Assembly (NCBI GenBank): GCA_910585195.1
Contig: CAJUCX010000005.1
Span: 1-64,000, forward strand
Reading direction: 5' to 3'
DNA length: 64,000 bases
DNA from: an uncultured Christensenellaceae bacterium
GTDB taxonomy: Bacteria; Bacillota; Clostridia; Christensenellales; CAG-314
This document shows positions 44,835 through 53,760 of this stretch, one piece after another. Numbering within the stretch: the stretch's first letter is position 1; every line of letters starts with the position of its first letter. The position numbers and the translations under genes are program-made. The notes below the pieces were generated by a model. The model saw only the letters and a list, made by a program, of their open reading frames with translations, had not been told where the DNA came from and did no database searches.

Positions 44835-46436
44835 ATGATTGAAACTTCTATGTACCGTTATTTTATGAATAACTATGAAGAAAAAAAGAACGCCGTTGCG
44901 GTGTCTTTTCTTCACAAACAATTTAATTACCGTCAACTTAAAGACGAGATTGACAGAGTCGCGTCCTTTTTGGTCAAGCACGGCGTAAACAAGGGCGATT
45001 GCGTAACGATAGCGTTGCCTAATATTCCGTCGGTCATAAGCACTTTTTACGCAGTAAACAAAATAGGTGCGGTGGCAAATATGGTGCATCCGCTTGTGCC
45101 TTACGACGTGCTAAAAAGATATATGCTGCAAACAAACAGCAAAATGGTGTTTGCTTTCGACCTGTTGCTTGACGATTATTTTGACGACCTCGTAAACGAC
45201 GGTTTTACGGCGGTGGTGTGCAAGGCAAACGACTACCTGAACGTTGTTGAATCTTTCTTTTACAATGCTTTCGGCAAAAAGAAATATAAACAGATAGACA
45301 AAGAAGACTGCATAATGTTCCGCAAGGCGCAAAGGTCAAAAAGGCGCAAGATAAAAGCCGACGCAAGTTTTGACGACCCTGCGGTAATTATGCACAGCAG
45401 CGGAACTACCGACAACTCTAAAAGTGCGGTGCTTACAAACAAAAATTTCAATTCCGTTGCGGAAAATATAATAAACGTCTTGCCGTGGGGAAACAAACTC
45501 GGCACGGATATGTCAAGCATTACCGTACTGCCGATGTTTCACGCGTTCGGTCTGGGCGTATGTATGCATACGGTGCTGTCGTACGGCTACAACAGCGTGA
45601 TGATACCTAAATATTCGCATAAAAAGATAGTTAAAAAAATGAAGAAACACAACGTCGCAATAATCGCCGGCGTGCCTACAATGTTTGCCGGCATTGCAGA
45701 TGATATAAACTTTAACGGCGGTTGGCTTAACAGTTTGAAGTTTGCATTTTGCGGCGGAGATAAATTGAACCCCAAAGTAAAACAGCGTTTCGAAAAAATC
45801 GTGAGCAAAAACGGCGGAAGTTGTAAACTTGACGAAGGCTACGGTCTTACCGAAGCATCGGGAGTGTTTTCCGTAAACACCAGACTTGACGAAAGAGAAG
45901 GCTCTTTGGGCAAACCTTTTGCAGGAGTAGCGTATGCCTTTAACGAGTTTGGCGACAAGTTGCCCGACGGCGAAATAGGCGAAATTTGCGTTTCGTCAGA
46001 CGCCGTTATGAAAGGTTATTGGCAGGACGGACAAGTCGTACGCGAAGGACTGTTCGATTTCGAAGGCAAAACATTCGTCAAAACCGGCGATTTGGGTTGT
46101 GTGGACGCCGACGGCTTTATATACTACAAGCAGAGGGCAAAGCGTGTGGAAAAGGTTTCCGGCGTAAACGTATTTCCTGCCGAGGCGGAAGAAGTTATAT
46201 GCTCCGTCGACGGCGTAAAACTTTGTTCTGTAAAAGGTGTTGAAAATAAAAAGAAAGGCACCGTGTTAAAGGCTTTTATCGTGCTTGAAAAAGACGCCGA
46301 CGGCAGCGAAGTGTTAAAAAAAGTAAAAGAAGTTTGCGCCGTAAAACTAGACAAATGGACTCAACCGAAGTCATATGAATTTAAGGAGTTTTTGCCGCTT
46401 ACAAACTTCGGCAAAGTAGATTATTCCAAACTGTGA
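44835..46436 (+). CDS. AMP-binding acyl-CoA synthetase family protein
   Basis: A 533-residue adenylate-forming enzyme of the fatty-acid/coumarate CoA ligase type. The phosphate loop reads HSSGTTDNSKSAVL (187-200), where most family members have SSGTTGxPKG; the Gly and the Pro-Lys-Gly are altered. Motif A5 EGYGLTEASGVF and A7 VKTGDLGCVDADGF are intact. The C-terminal catalytic Lys is expected in LTNFGKVDYSKL. The start chosen is the ATG at 44835, after a G-rich stretch; MYRYF five codons later is an alternative. The P-type ATPase gene follows after 7 bp. Confidence 0.85.
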   Translation: MIETSMYRYFMNNYEEKKNAVAVSFLHKQFNYRQLKDEIDRVASFLVKHGVNKGDCVTIALPNIPSVISTFYAVNKIGAVANMVHPLVPYDVLKRYMLQTNSKMVFAFDLLLDDYFDDLVNDGFTAVVCKANDYLNVVESFFYNAFGKKKYKQIDKEDCIMFRKAQRSKRRKIKADASFDDPAVIMHSSGTTDNSKSAVLTNKNFNSVAENIINVLPWGNKLGTDMSSITVLPMFHAFGLGVCMHTVLSYGYNSVMIPKYSHKKIVKKMKKHNVAIIAGVPTMFAGIADDINFNGGWLNSLKFAFCGGDKLNPKVKQRFEKIVSKNGGSCKLDEGYGLTEASGVFSVNTRLDEREGSLGKPFAGVAYAFNEFGDKLPDGEIGEICVSSDAVMKGYWQDGQVVREGLFDFEGKTFVKTGDLGCVDADGFIYYKQRAKRVEKVSGVNVFPAEAEEVICSVDGVKLCSVKGVENKKKGTVLKAFIVLEKDADGSEVLKKVKEVCAVKLDKWTQPKSYEFKEFLPLTNFGKVDYSKL

Positions 46437-46443
46437 GATTATT

Positions 46444-48846
46444 ATGAAAAAACAACCGTTGACCGCTGCGGAAGTCGAGAGATTTTCCGCTGACACTATG
46501 ACAGGACTTGACGAAAGTCAAGTTGCAGTAAGAAAACAGCAGGGGCTTACCAACAAGGTAGAGCGCACCGTCGGCAAAAGTTATGCAGCCATATTTTTGG
46601 GCAATATATTTACGTTTTTCAATATGTTGGGCCTTGCTATTATGGTGCTTATGCTTATTTTGGGCTCCTTTTCAAACGTGTTTTTTGCCGTGGTAATTTT
46701 GGCAAACACATTTATAGGAATTATTCAGGAAATAAAAGCAAAAAAGAGTATAGAAAAACTTTCCATTATGTCCGCGCCTACGGCAAACGCCGTAAGAGGC
46801 GGCAGCGAGTGCGAAATTGCCGTAAGCGATTTGGTATTGGACGACGTAATAAAACTTTCGGCAGGCAAACAAATCGCGGCGGACTGTCAGGTGCTTGACG
46901 GCGAGATAGAAGTAAACGAAGCGCTGCTTACAGGCGAGTCGGTTGCGATAAAAAAGAAAAAGGGCGATTCTTTGCTGTCGGGCAGTTTTGTCGTTTCCGG
47001 CAACTGTTTTGCTAAGGTCGAGCACGTCGGCAAAGATAATTACGTAGAAAAACTTTCCGCAAAAGCAAAAAAATATCAAAAGCCAAACAGCCAACTTATG
47101 CGGTCTATAAACACCATCATAAAGGCGCTTGCCGTTGTTATTTTTCCGCTCGGCATAGGCACTTTTTGTACGGCGTATTTCAGACAGGGCATCGCGGTAG
47201 AACAGTCTTTAATATTGATGTCGGGCTCTATGATAGGTATGATACCAAGCGGTATGGTACTTTTGACAAGCGTTGCGCTTGCGGTGTCGGTAATTAAACT
47301 TGCGCGCAACAACGCGTTGGTGCAGGACTTGTATTGTATAGAAATGCTTGCAAGGGTAAACGTTTTGTGTCTTGACAAAACCGGCACTATTACAGACGGC
47401 ACTATGACTGTGGAAGAAGTAAAGATACTTGACGGCAGCAAAAACTTTGCGTCGCTTATGGCAAACTTTTTGACTGCTACGGGGGACGCAAATCAATCCG
47501 CCGTGGCAATGGCAAACGAGTTCGGCAAAAAAGACGACTTAAAAGCAAACGCGGTAATTGCCTTTTCTTCCGCAAGAAAATATTCCGCCGCAAGTTTCGA
47601 CGGAGTCGGCACCGTTGCAGTCGGCGCGCCCGGGTTTGTTATGCAGCCGTCGGAAAGCACGGCAAAAATTATAGAACACTTTGCAAAGCAGGGCAAAAGA
47701 GTGTTGCTTGCAGGCACTTCACAAAAAAACATAGTTGAGGACAAATTGCCGCAACTTACGGAAACCGCTTTGATAGTAATAGAGGACACCGTAAGGGACG
47801 ACGCTGTGGAAATTATAGATTGGTTCAAAAACAACAACGTTGCCGTAAAAGTTATTTCCGGAGACAATCCGCTTACCGTCTCTGTAATAGCCGGCAAAGT
47901 CGGCATAGAAAACGCAAACAAATACATAAGTCTTGAAGGGCTTTCCGACGCGGAAGTAATCGAAGCTGCGGCAGAGTATACGGTGTTCGGCAGGGTCAAC
48001 CCCGACCAAAAAGCGCTGTTAATCAAGACCATACGCGCAAACGGCAATACCGTTGCAATGACGGGCGACGGAGTAAACGACATTTTGGCTATGAAAGAAG
48101 CCGACTGCGCCGTTGCCATTGCCGCAGGCAGCGAAGCCGCAAGAAGCGTCGCGCACTTGGTGCTAATGGACAGCAAATTTTCTTCTATGCCTAAGGTTGT
48201 AAAAGAAGGCAGACAGGTTGTAAATAACATTCAAAACTCTTCTTCGCTGTTTCTTATGAAGACGACTATGACGATATTTACGACAGTTCTTATGATTATA
48301 TTAGGGCTTGGCTATCCGTTCGAACCTAAAAACCTTTATATAATAGAGTTTATGGTTATAGGCATTCCGTCATTCGTTTTGGCGTTAAGGACAAACACCG
48401 ACTTGATAAAGGGCAAGTTTATTTCCAACACGCTGTTAAAAACAATTCCCAGCGGAATTGCACTGTCGCTTTCGGTCGGCATAATTTATCTTTATGCGGG
48501 GCTTAAGGGTATGCCTTTTACCGTTGTTGAAGTCGCGGAAGGAATTGAGACCGTTGTTGGCAACCCGGAAGTAATTACCCTTGCAACTATGGCTATGACC
48601 TTATCGGGAGTAATTGCTTTGTGCGTAATGTGCTATCCTTACACTTGGATAACAATCTCCGTTGCGGCAGGCTCCGCAGTTTTGTCGGTGCTGTGTTTCG
48701 TTATCACGCCGTTGGGCAAGTTTATGGATTTCACGAGTATTGCGCAAGTGTCGCCGCATTTATGGATTGTAGCCGTATGTCTTGCAATTTCTTTGGCGGT
48801 AATTGCAGTCGGCAGATTTATAATGAATAAAAAAGTCAAAAATTAA
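46444..48846 (+). CDS. HAD-IC P-type ATPase, CtpE-like (probable Ca2+)
   Basis: An 800-residue cation pump. Motifs are the actuator loop LLTGESVAI (near 158-166), phosphorylation site DKTGT with D311, and the hinge MTGDGVNDILAMKEADCAVAI (near 539-559). The membrane helices comprise two before the actuator domain, two before phosphorylation and six at the C-terminus. The LLSGSFVVSGNCFAKV stretch and overall pattern resemble mycobacterial CtpE, a calcium uptake pump. No N-terminal metal-binding CxxC domain is present, against Cu/Zn/Cd specificity. Probably co-transcribed with the acyl-CoA synthetase. Confidence 0.9.
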   Translation: MKKQPLTAAEVERFSADTMTGLDESQVAVRKQQGLTNKVERTVGKSYAAIFLGNIFTFFNMLGLAIMVLMLILGSFSNVFFAVVILANTFIGIIQEIKAKKSIEKLSIMSAPTANAVRGGSECEIAVSDLVLDDVIKLSAGKQIAADCQVLDGEIEVNEALLTGESVAIKKKKGDSLLSGSFVVSGNCFAKVEHVGKDNYVEKLSAKAKKYQKPNSQLMRSINTIIKALAVVIFPLGIGTFCTAYFRQGIAVEQSLILMSGSMIGMIPSGMVLLTSVALAVSVIKLARNNALVQDLYCIEMLARVNVLCLDKTGTITDGTMTVEEVKILDGSKNFASLMANFLTATGDANQSAVAMANEFGKKDDLKANAVIAFSSARKYSAASFDGVGTVAVGAPGFVMQPSESTAKIIEHFAKQGKRVLLAGTSQKNIVEDKLPQLTETALIVIEDTVRDDAVEIIDWFKNNNVAVKVISGDNPLTVSVIAGKVGIENANKYISLEGLSDAEVIEAAAEYTVFGRVNPDQKALLIKTIRANGNTVAMTGDGVNDILAMKEADCAVAIAAGSEAARSVAHLVLMDSKFSSMPKVVKEGRQVVNNIQNSSSLFLMKTTMTIFTTVLMIILGLGYPFEPKNLYIIEFMVIGIPSFVLALRTNTDLIKGKFISNTLLKTIPSGIALSLSVGIIYLYAGLKGMPFTVVEVAEGIETVVGNPEVITLATMAMTLSGVIALCVMCYPYTWITISVAAGSAVLSVLCFVITPLGKFMDFTSIAQVSPHLWIVAVCLAISLAVIAVGRFIMNKKVKN

Positions 48847-48929
48847 AATGCAATTTAATTGCAGTAAAACCGTAAAAACTGCTTGTTAAAACAAGTTATC
48901 AAAAAAATAAATAAGGAAGTAATAAAATA

Positions 48930-50420
48930 ATGGCAAGAATGTCAAGAAAAGAAAGACGCCTGCAAAAGAAACTTATTCCGCTCAATATCGTGCTTTGCAT
49001 AATTTCTTTGGCGGCAGCGGTTTCTATGTTTTTCACCCCGATAATTACCGTTGATATTGGCAAAATATTAAAAGAAGAATCGGTAATGTCGTACGTTGAC
49101 AAATCTATGGAAGATATGGTCAAAAACTCGAGCGGCGAGTCCGCAGAAGGGATTGATGTCGCACCTGTCGTTACGTCAATAGTCAAAAACGTTTTCAGCA
49201 CGGCAGAGGGGCAAATTTCTGTTACCGCTTACGGCGCATATAAAGTTGCTTTCACTTCGGAATCCGACAAGGCAACCGCTGTTCTTGACGAACTTTTCTT
49301 TGGAGAAAACGCTCTCGTAACCAAACTGATAGACAGCATAGTAGACGGCGTTACAGGTGTGTTCGAGTCGCCGGAAGGCAAGGCCTTAATAGAAGAAACA
49401 ATCGTAAACGTCATAGCCAAAGAGTTGGCTGAAAACGTAGACGGCGTTACAGAACAGCAGATAAAAGACCTTACAAACACCTTTAAGAAGATAGAAAATA
49501 TTCAAGACGGCGACGTCAGTCCCGTTGTAAACGAATTTGCCGATAAAGTGGAAGATATAGTGGGCAGTGAAATTTCCGCAGAGGACAGAGAAAATATCGC
49601 AGGCGTCGTTCAAGATATGTATGACCAAACTAAAGAGCAACTCGGCGACGAAGACGTTACGATAGAGTCTATAATTTGCGTTTTGGTTTCGCAAAGCGTA
49701 GACTTGGGACAATTTAATATAGGCGATATTATTGCAAATATAAACGGCGGCAACGGCAACGGTGCGGATACAGTTGCATACGTATCTGTAACCGACCAAA
49801 CCGACGGCGAAGCGTCAAACGACGGCGGCAATGACGGCGAGGCGGAAAGAACAATCGTCAAAAGTTATTCCGAATTGCTTACGGAAATCGGTCTCGGAGA
49901 TGAAGAAAAGGCGCAACTTAAAGCAGATTTGAGAGAAACCATCAGGACGGAAATCAACAAAAGCATGGGGATAGGAAGCGACGATACGCAAAGCAATCAG
50001 CAGGCAGAGCAGTTTGCAGAGTATTACAGCTACGTATTTTACGTTTCGCTTGCGTTTGTGGCGCCGTGGCTTATATTGTTTTTGTTTTCTTTGTTGCACA
50101 TATTTACCAAAAATAAAAAAGTTGCAATGTGGTACGTAAAACTTTTGGGTTTAATACCCGTAATTTTGTTTGTCGTGTTTACTTTTGCGCCTACGTTGTT
50201 GCCTGTGATTGCACCGTCGCTTGTGGCCGGCGAGGAAGGTCAAATGATATTGGCAGTGCTTAAAGGCGTTTCTACTTCGCTGTGGATAAGCGCCGCTTGT
50301 TATGCGGTTATGTGGCTTGTTTCTATATTCTGGGCGCACCCTATCAAACGCAAAATACGAAAAGAACGCAAAGCCTTCAAGTACGGTTCGCGCTTCGGCG
50401 AGTATGAGGAGAATTATTGA
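48930..50420 (+). CDS. Large membrane protein of unknown function
   Basis: A 496-residue protein with an N-terminal basic segment, a TM helix at about 16-38, and a large region (40-355) of acidic, Val/Ile-rich sequence with predicted helices, probably outside the cell. Three C-terminal TM helices follow (about 362-388, 402-425 and 450-475) and then a strongly basic tail (residues 476-496). The loop contains a Gly/Asn/Asp-rich low-complexity stretch near 270-300. AAGGAAG lies upstream of the ATG. I know no family. The arrangement suggests a sensor or envelope-anchored factor. Confidence 0.65.
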   Translation: MARMSRKERRLQKKLIPLNIVLCIISLAAAVSMFFTPIITVDIGKILKEESVMSYVDKSMEDMVKNSSGESAEGIDVAPVVTSIVKNVFSTAEGQISVTAYGAYKVAFTSESDKATAVLDELFFGENALVTKLIDSIVDGVTGVFESPEGKALIEETIVNVIAKELAENVDGVTEQQIKDLTNTFKKIENIQDGDVSPVVNEFADKVEDIVGSEISAEDRENIAGVVQDMYDQTKEQLGDEDVTIESIICVLVSQSVDLGQFNIGDIIANINGGNGNGADTVAYVSVTDQTDGEASNDGGNDGEAERTIVKSYSELLTEIGLGDEEKAQLKADLRETIRTEINKSMGIGSDDTQSNQQAEQFAEYYSYVFYVSLAFVAPWLILFLFSLLHIFTKNKKVAMWYVKLLGLIPVILFVVFTFAPTLLPVIAPSLVAGEEGQMILAVLKGVSTSLWISAACYAVMWLVSIFWAHPIKRKIRKERKAFKYGSRFGEYEENY

Positions 50421-50524
50421 TAATTTTTCCTTTTGGCAGGTAAATATAAATTATCAAACCGCAAAATTATACAGGATAAGTTTTAGGCAACTATATAATT
50501 AAATTAACTGCTTTTGTCTTGATA

Positions 50525-50552
50525 TTGTTTAATGACAAGTTTGCAGTAAAAT
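50525..50552 (+). promoter_or_regulatory. Possible promoter of the nucleosidase-luxS operon
   Basis: TTGTTT (50525-50530), 16 bp, TAAAAT (50547-50552), giving a leader of about 50 nt. Confidence 0.4.
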
Positions 50553-50610
50553 GCAGTTAAATTTGACTTCGCGTCAACAAAGTTTAATTGAAAAATATTT
50601 GGGGTGTAAT

Positions 50611-51291
50611 ATGCTTGGTATACTTTGTGCAATGCAAATAGAGGCAAAGCCTGTAGAAGATGCAATGACCGAAAAACAATATAAAACCGTTTGCGGCAAA
50701 AAGTTTGTCGTCGGCAATTTGTTCGGCAACGACGCTGTGCTTTGCATAAGCGGCGTAGGCAAGGTCAATTCGTCTTTCGGCACTACTTTGCTGGTTAAAG
50801 ACTTCGGCGCGGACGTCATATTAAACTTGGGCGTGGTGGGCTCTATCGACCAAAACTTAAAGTTGTTCGATTTGGTCGTCGGCAGTTGCGCAATGCAATA
50901 CGACTTCGACACAAGCGGCAGCGGAATACTCGTCAGGGGACAGGTTGACGGCTTTGCCGACAAGTTTATACCGCTTACGCAAAAATATTTGCAGGGCTTT
51001 AAAGAAAAGGGCTATAAAATAGGCAGACTCGCAACAACCGACGCATTCAAGTTTGTGCAGGAAAATCTCGATTTTTTACGGCAAAACGATATGGCGGTGG
51101 AAGATATGGAAATCGGCGCGATAGCGCAGGTATGCATTTTTTTAGGGGCGGATTTGGTTTCCGTAAAGTCTGTGTCCAACAAAGTAGATAAAGACGGCTG
51201 TCAGGAATATGCAAACCAAGCACAAAAAGCCGTTGACGCATATGCTAACAAATTGCAAGAAATAATCGGTGTAATTTATGGAAAAAATTAA
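50611..51291 (+). CDS. MTA/SAH nucleosidase-like protein with Asp-to-Asn in the active site
   Basis: A 226-residue protein of the MTAN/purine nucleoside phosphorylase family, expected to cleave adenine from S-adenosylhomocysteine. Catalytic Glu E11 (MQIEA) and the ribose-binding ME pair M166-E167 are present. The expected base-contacting Asp of the usual SD motif is N190 in SVSNKVD, resembling the TNKV motif of trimeric purine nucleoside phosphorylases. The start is the ATG behind GGGGTG; an earlier in-frame ATG at 50551 overlaps the promoter. The gene overlaps luxS by 14 bp, strongly implying a role in the SAH-to-homocysteine route. Confidence 0.88.
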   Translation: MLGILCAMQIEAKPVEDAMTEKQYKTVCGKKFVVGNLFGNDAVLCISGVGKVNSSFGTTLLVKDFGADVILNLGVVGSIDQNLKLFDLVVGSCAMQYDFDTSGSGILVRGQVDGFADKFIPLTQKYLQGFKEKGYKIGRLATTDAFKFVQENLDFLRQNDMAVEDMEIGAIAQVCIFLGADLVSVKSVSNKVDKDGCQEYANQAQKAVDAYANKLQEIIGVIYGKN

Positions 51292-51703
51292 ATCATTTCA
51301 AAAAAATCACAATACTATGCAGCCCGGGTTCAGTCTGTCGGGCGAGCAACAGGGGATAAAAACTTTTGACTTGCGCTTCAAAAAACCGAATTGCGGCGAC
51401 TTTATTGCAGTTGCGGCAATGCACTCTATAGAGCATTTGCTTGCGACGATTTTGCGCAACAGCAGTTATAAAGACGACGTAATTTACTTCGGACCTATGG
51501 GTTGCAGAACGGGCTTTTATTTGCTTACGGCAAATCTTGACGAAGTTACGGTAAAAAATTTGCTGATACAAAGTCTTAAAAAAGTGCGTGATTTCGATTT
51601 CGTGCCGGGTGCGGAAAAGATAGAGTGCGGCAATTATCTGGAACACGACTTAAAAGGCGCCAAAGAAGAATGCGAAAAATATCTGCGGTTGATAGAAAGT
51701 TGA
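51278..51703 (+). CDS. luxS: S-ribosylhomocysteine lyase
   Basis: A 141-residue metalloenzyme that splits S-ribosylhomocysteine into homocysteine and DPD, the precursor of autoinducer-2. Metal ligands H49 and H53 with E52 (AMHSIEHL), catalytic C76 in GPMGCRTGFYL and the third ligand C117 in ECGNY are all present. Slightly shorter than the Bacillus enzyme. The start lies inside the nucleosidase gene, so translation is coupled. A strong terminator follows. Confidence 0.96.
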   Translation: MEKIKSFQKNHNTMQPGFSLSGEQQGIKTFDLRFKKPNCGDFIAVAAMHSIEHLLATILRNSSYKDDVIYFGPMGCRTGFYLLTANLDEVTVKNLLIQSLKKVRDFDFVPGAEKIECGNYLEHDLKGAKEECEKYLRLIES

Positions 51704-51760
51704 TTTTTAATAATTGTTTTGTTTGATACTTAAATAAAAATTTATGATTGAAATAATACA

Positions 51761-51792
51761 AAAAAACTACTGCTTTTGCAGTAGTTTTTTTG
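51761..51792 (+). terminator. Rho-independent terminator after luxS
   Basis: A perfect 13-bp stem, AAAAAACTACTGC (51761-51773) with GCAGTAGTTTTTT (51778-51790), around loop TTTT. Confidence 0.93.
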
Positions 51793-51824
51793 TTAAAGAA
51801 AATCATTTAAGAGAGGATTTAACG

Positions 51825-51893
51825 GCAACAGTCGTCGGACATATATTGAAACAAAATTTAATCCGAAACGATACAGTCCGACGACATTGTTGC
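51825..51893. repeat. Long imperfect inverted repeat
   Basis: GCAACA-GTCGTCGGAC (51825-51840) and GTCCGACGAC-AT-TGTTGC (51876-51893) form 16 bp with a 2-nt bulge, around a 35-nt AT-rich loop. No T tract follows. Unassigned. Confidence 0.75.
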
Positions 51894-51955
51894 TTACTAT
51901 ATAATATGCCGTAAAATGCAAACCTGTGCAAACGCGCATATGAGCCTAAGTTAGA

Positions 51956-51994
51956 TTGCGCTTAGTTAAATAATATGGTATAATATAACCATAT
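51956..51994 (+). promoter_or_regulatory. putP promoter with a palindrome around the -10 box
   Basis: TTGCGC (51956-51961), 17 bp, TATAAT (51979-51984). ATATGGT (51973-51979) and ACCATAT (51988-51994) are perfect complements spanning the -10 box, a likely repressor site. Confidence 0.6.
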
Positions 51995-52015
51995 ATTTTT
52001 GTTTTGGAGAGAAAA

Positions 52016-53650
52016 ATGCAGACGAGTATCCTTATTGTTTTTATTTTGTATATGCTTGCGACCATTACGGTAGGTTACGTTTTTTATCGCAAAAAAATGA
52101 ACTTAAACCAATATATTTTGGGCGACAGAAAACTCAACCCGTGGGTTACGGCTATGTCTGCGCAGGCGTCGGATATGAGCGGTTGGCTGCTTACAGGCGT
52201 TCCGGGATTGGTTTATGCAGGTATATTAGGTATATCAGGAAAGACTATTGATGACGCAAAGGCAGCCATTTGGACGGCAATAGGTTTGGCGATTGGCACC
52301 GCGCTAAATTGGCTTATTATTGCAAAAAGATTGAGAGTATATACGGAAGTTTCGGGCAATTCACTTACCATACCGAGTTATCTTGAAAATCGCTTTAAGG
52401 ACAAAAAGGGCATAATTGCAATAATTACCGCCGTCGTACTTTTAGTGTTTTTTACCGTTTATACTTCTTCTATGTTTTCGGCAGGTGCAAAATTATTTTC
52501 CAACATATTTGGGCTCGACTACACTTTGGCTCTTTTGATAGGCGCGATAGTTATAGTAGGTTATACTTTTTTGGGCGGTTTTCTTGCGGTTTCCTGGACG
52601 GATTTGATACAAGGGATTTTGATGTTTTTCTGTCTAGTATTCGTGCCGTTGTTTATGTTAGGCAATTTTAGTGGAGAAGAAACTAATGCGGTTTCAAATG
52701 TGCTTTCAGGTTTAATACAACTTTTTCCATCAAATGACCCTAGTGTGAGTTACGGTTTGTTAGGAATACTTTCTGGTTTAGGTTGGGGCTTAGGCTACTT
52801 CGGTATGCCGCACATTCTCGCAAGGTTTATGGCGTGCAAAGACCAAAAGACGATAAAGCCCGCAACAATAATAGCTCTTGTTTGGGTTGTCATCACTTTG
52901 GTTGCAGCCGTGCTTATAGGCGTGTTCGGCAGTGTTTATTTGGGACCTATACTTGCCGATGGTGAGCAAGTATTTATGGAAGTAGTTAAAAAATTGTTTC
53001 ATCCTGTTGTGGCAGGCATAATGCTTTCTGCAATTCTTGCGGCAATTATGTCTACGGCGGACTCGCAGTTGCTTGTTGCGTCCACGGCGTTTTCCGCAGA
53101 TATATTCAGACGGCTGTATAAAAAGATTTTCAAAAAAGAAGCAAGCGAAAAACTGTTGCTTTTGACTTCCAAACTTGCTTTGCTTGCAATTGCAATAGTT
53201 GCCTTTTTGCTTGCTCTTGACCCTAACAGTTCCGTATTCGAGATTGTGTCGTATGCGTGGGCAGGTCTGGGCGCGTCATTCGGTCCTATAATTTTACTGT
53301 CGCTGTACAACAAAAAAGTAACTTCAAAAGGCGCGATAGCGGGTATAGTTACGGGAGCGTTAGTTACCATACTGTTCAAATACGTGCTTGCACAGTTCGG
53401 CGGTTTCTGGGCTATTTACGAAATTATACCCGGCTTTATACTTTCTACCGCGGCAATTTTGATTGCGTCAAGATTTGACAAGCCTACGCAGGATATGCTT
53501 GACGAGTTTGACGAAATGAAACGGCAAATTGCAGAGGGCAAAAATAAAAAGGACAAAACGGAAGTAATAAATGACAAAGCCGTTGCCGACGGCGTTTGTG
53601 CGGAATCTGCTACAAAAGAAGTTGTTTCAGATGCGGCAGCGGAAGAATAA
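52016..53650 (+). CDS. putP: Sodium/proline symporter
   Basis: A 544-residue Na+/solute symporter of the SSS family (LeuT fold, about 13 TM helices). The N-terminal half shows LGDRKLNPWVTAMSAQASDMSGWLLTG-type PutP signature with the Na+ site, and AAIMSTADSQLLVASTAFSADIF near 347-369. A charged, Ala/Asp-rich cytoplasmic tail of about 45 residues follows the last helix. The start is the ATG with GGAGAG 6 nt upstream; a TTG four codons earlier overlaps that site. Proline is the likely substrate. Confidence 0.93.
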   Translation: MQTSILIVFILYMLATITVGYVFYRKKMNLNQYILGDRKLNPWVTAMSAQASDMSGWLLTGVPGLVYAGILGISGKTIDDAKAAIWTAIGLAIGTALNWLIIAKRLRVYTEVSGNSLTIPSYLENRFKDKKGIIAIITAVVLLVFFTVYTSSMFSAGAKLFSNIFGLDYTLALLIGAIVIVGYTFLGGFLAVSWTDLIQGILMFFCLVFVPLFMLGNFSGEETNAVSNVLSGLIQLFPSNDPSVSYGLLGILSGLGWGLGYFGMPHILARFMACKDQKTIKPATIIALVWVVITLVAAVLIGVFGSVYLGPILADGEQVFMEVVKKLFHPVVAGIMLSAILAAIMSTADSQLLVASTAFSADIFRRLYKKIFKKEASEKLLLLTSKLALLAIAIVAFLLALDPNSSVFEIVSYAWAGLGASFGPIILLSLYNKKVTSKGAIAGIVTGALVTILFKYVLAQFGGFWAIYEIIPGFILSTAAILIASRFDKPTQDMLDEFDEMKRQIAEGKNKKDKTEVINDKAVADGVCAESATKEVVSDAAAEE

Positions 53651-53710
53651 ATTTGTTTTGTCAAAAAACATATGACGATACTTTCAAGTTTAAGAATAAA
53701 AAATGACGAA

Positions 53711-53738
53711 AAAACCCCGCCGTACGGCGGGGTTTTAA
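53711..53738. terminator. Bidirectional Rho-independent terminator
   Basis: A perfect 12-bp stem, AAAACCCCGCCG (53711-53722) with CGGCGGGGTTTT (53725-53736), lies between convergent genes. Confidence 0.92.
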
Positions 53739-53760
53739 GTTTAACAATTATGTGTCTTTG

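Larger units (their letters stand above)
51704..52015. other. Intergenic region between luxS and putP
   Basis: This 312-bp gap holds a terminator (51761-51790), a long inverted repeat (51825-51893) and a promoter flanked by a palindrome (51956-51994). No small ORF is supported. Confidence 0.6.

Noticed and set aside
47493..48230. 245-residue minus-strand frame opposite the P-type ATPase
   Set aside because: It is antisense to conserved ATPase motifs and its Ser/Thr/Ala composition is that of a shadow; no ribosome binding site.
52004..52015. TTG start for putP
   Set aside because: It contains the GGAGAG ribosome binding site of the ATG at 52016.
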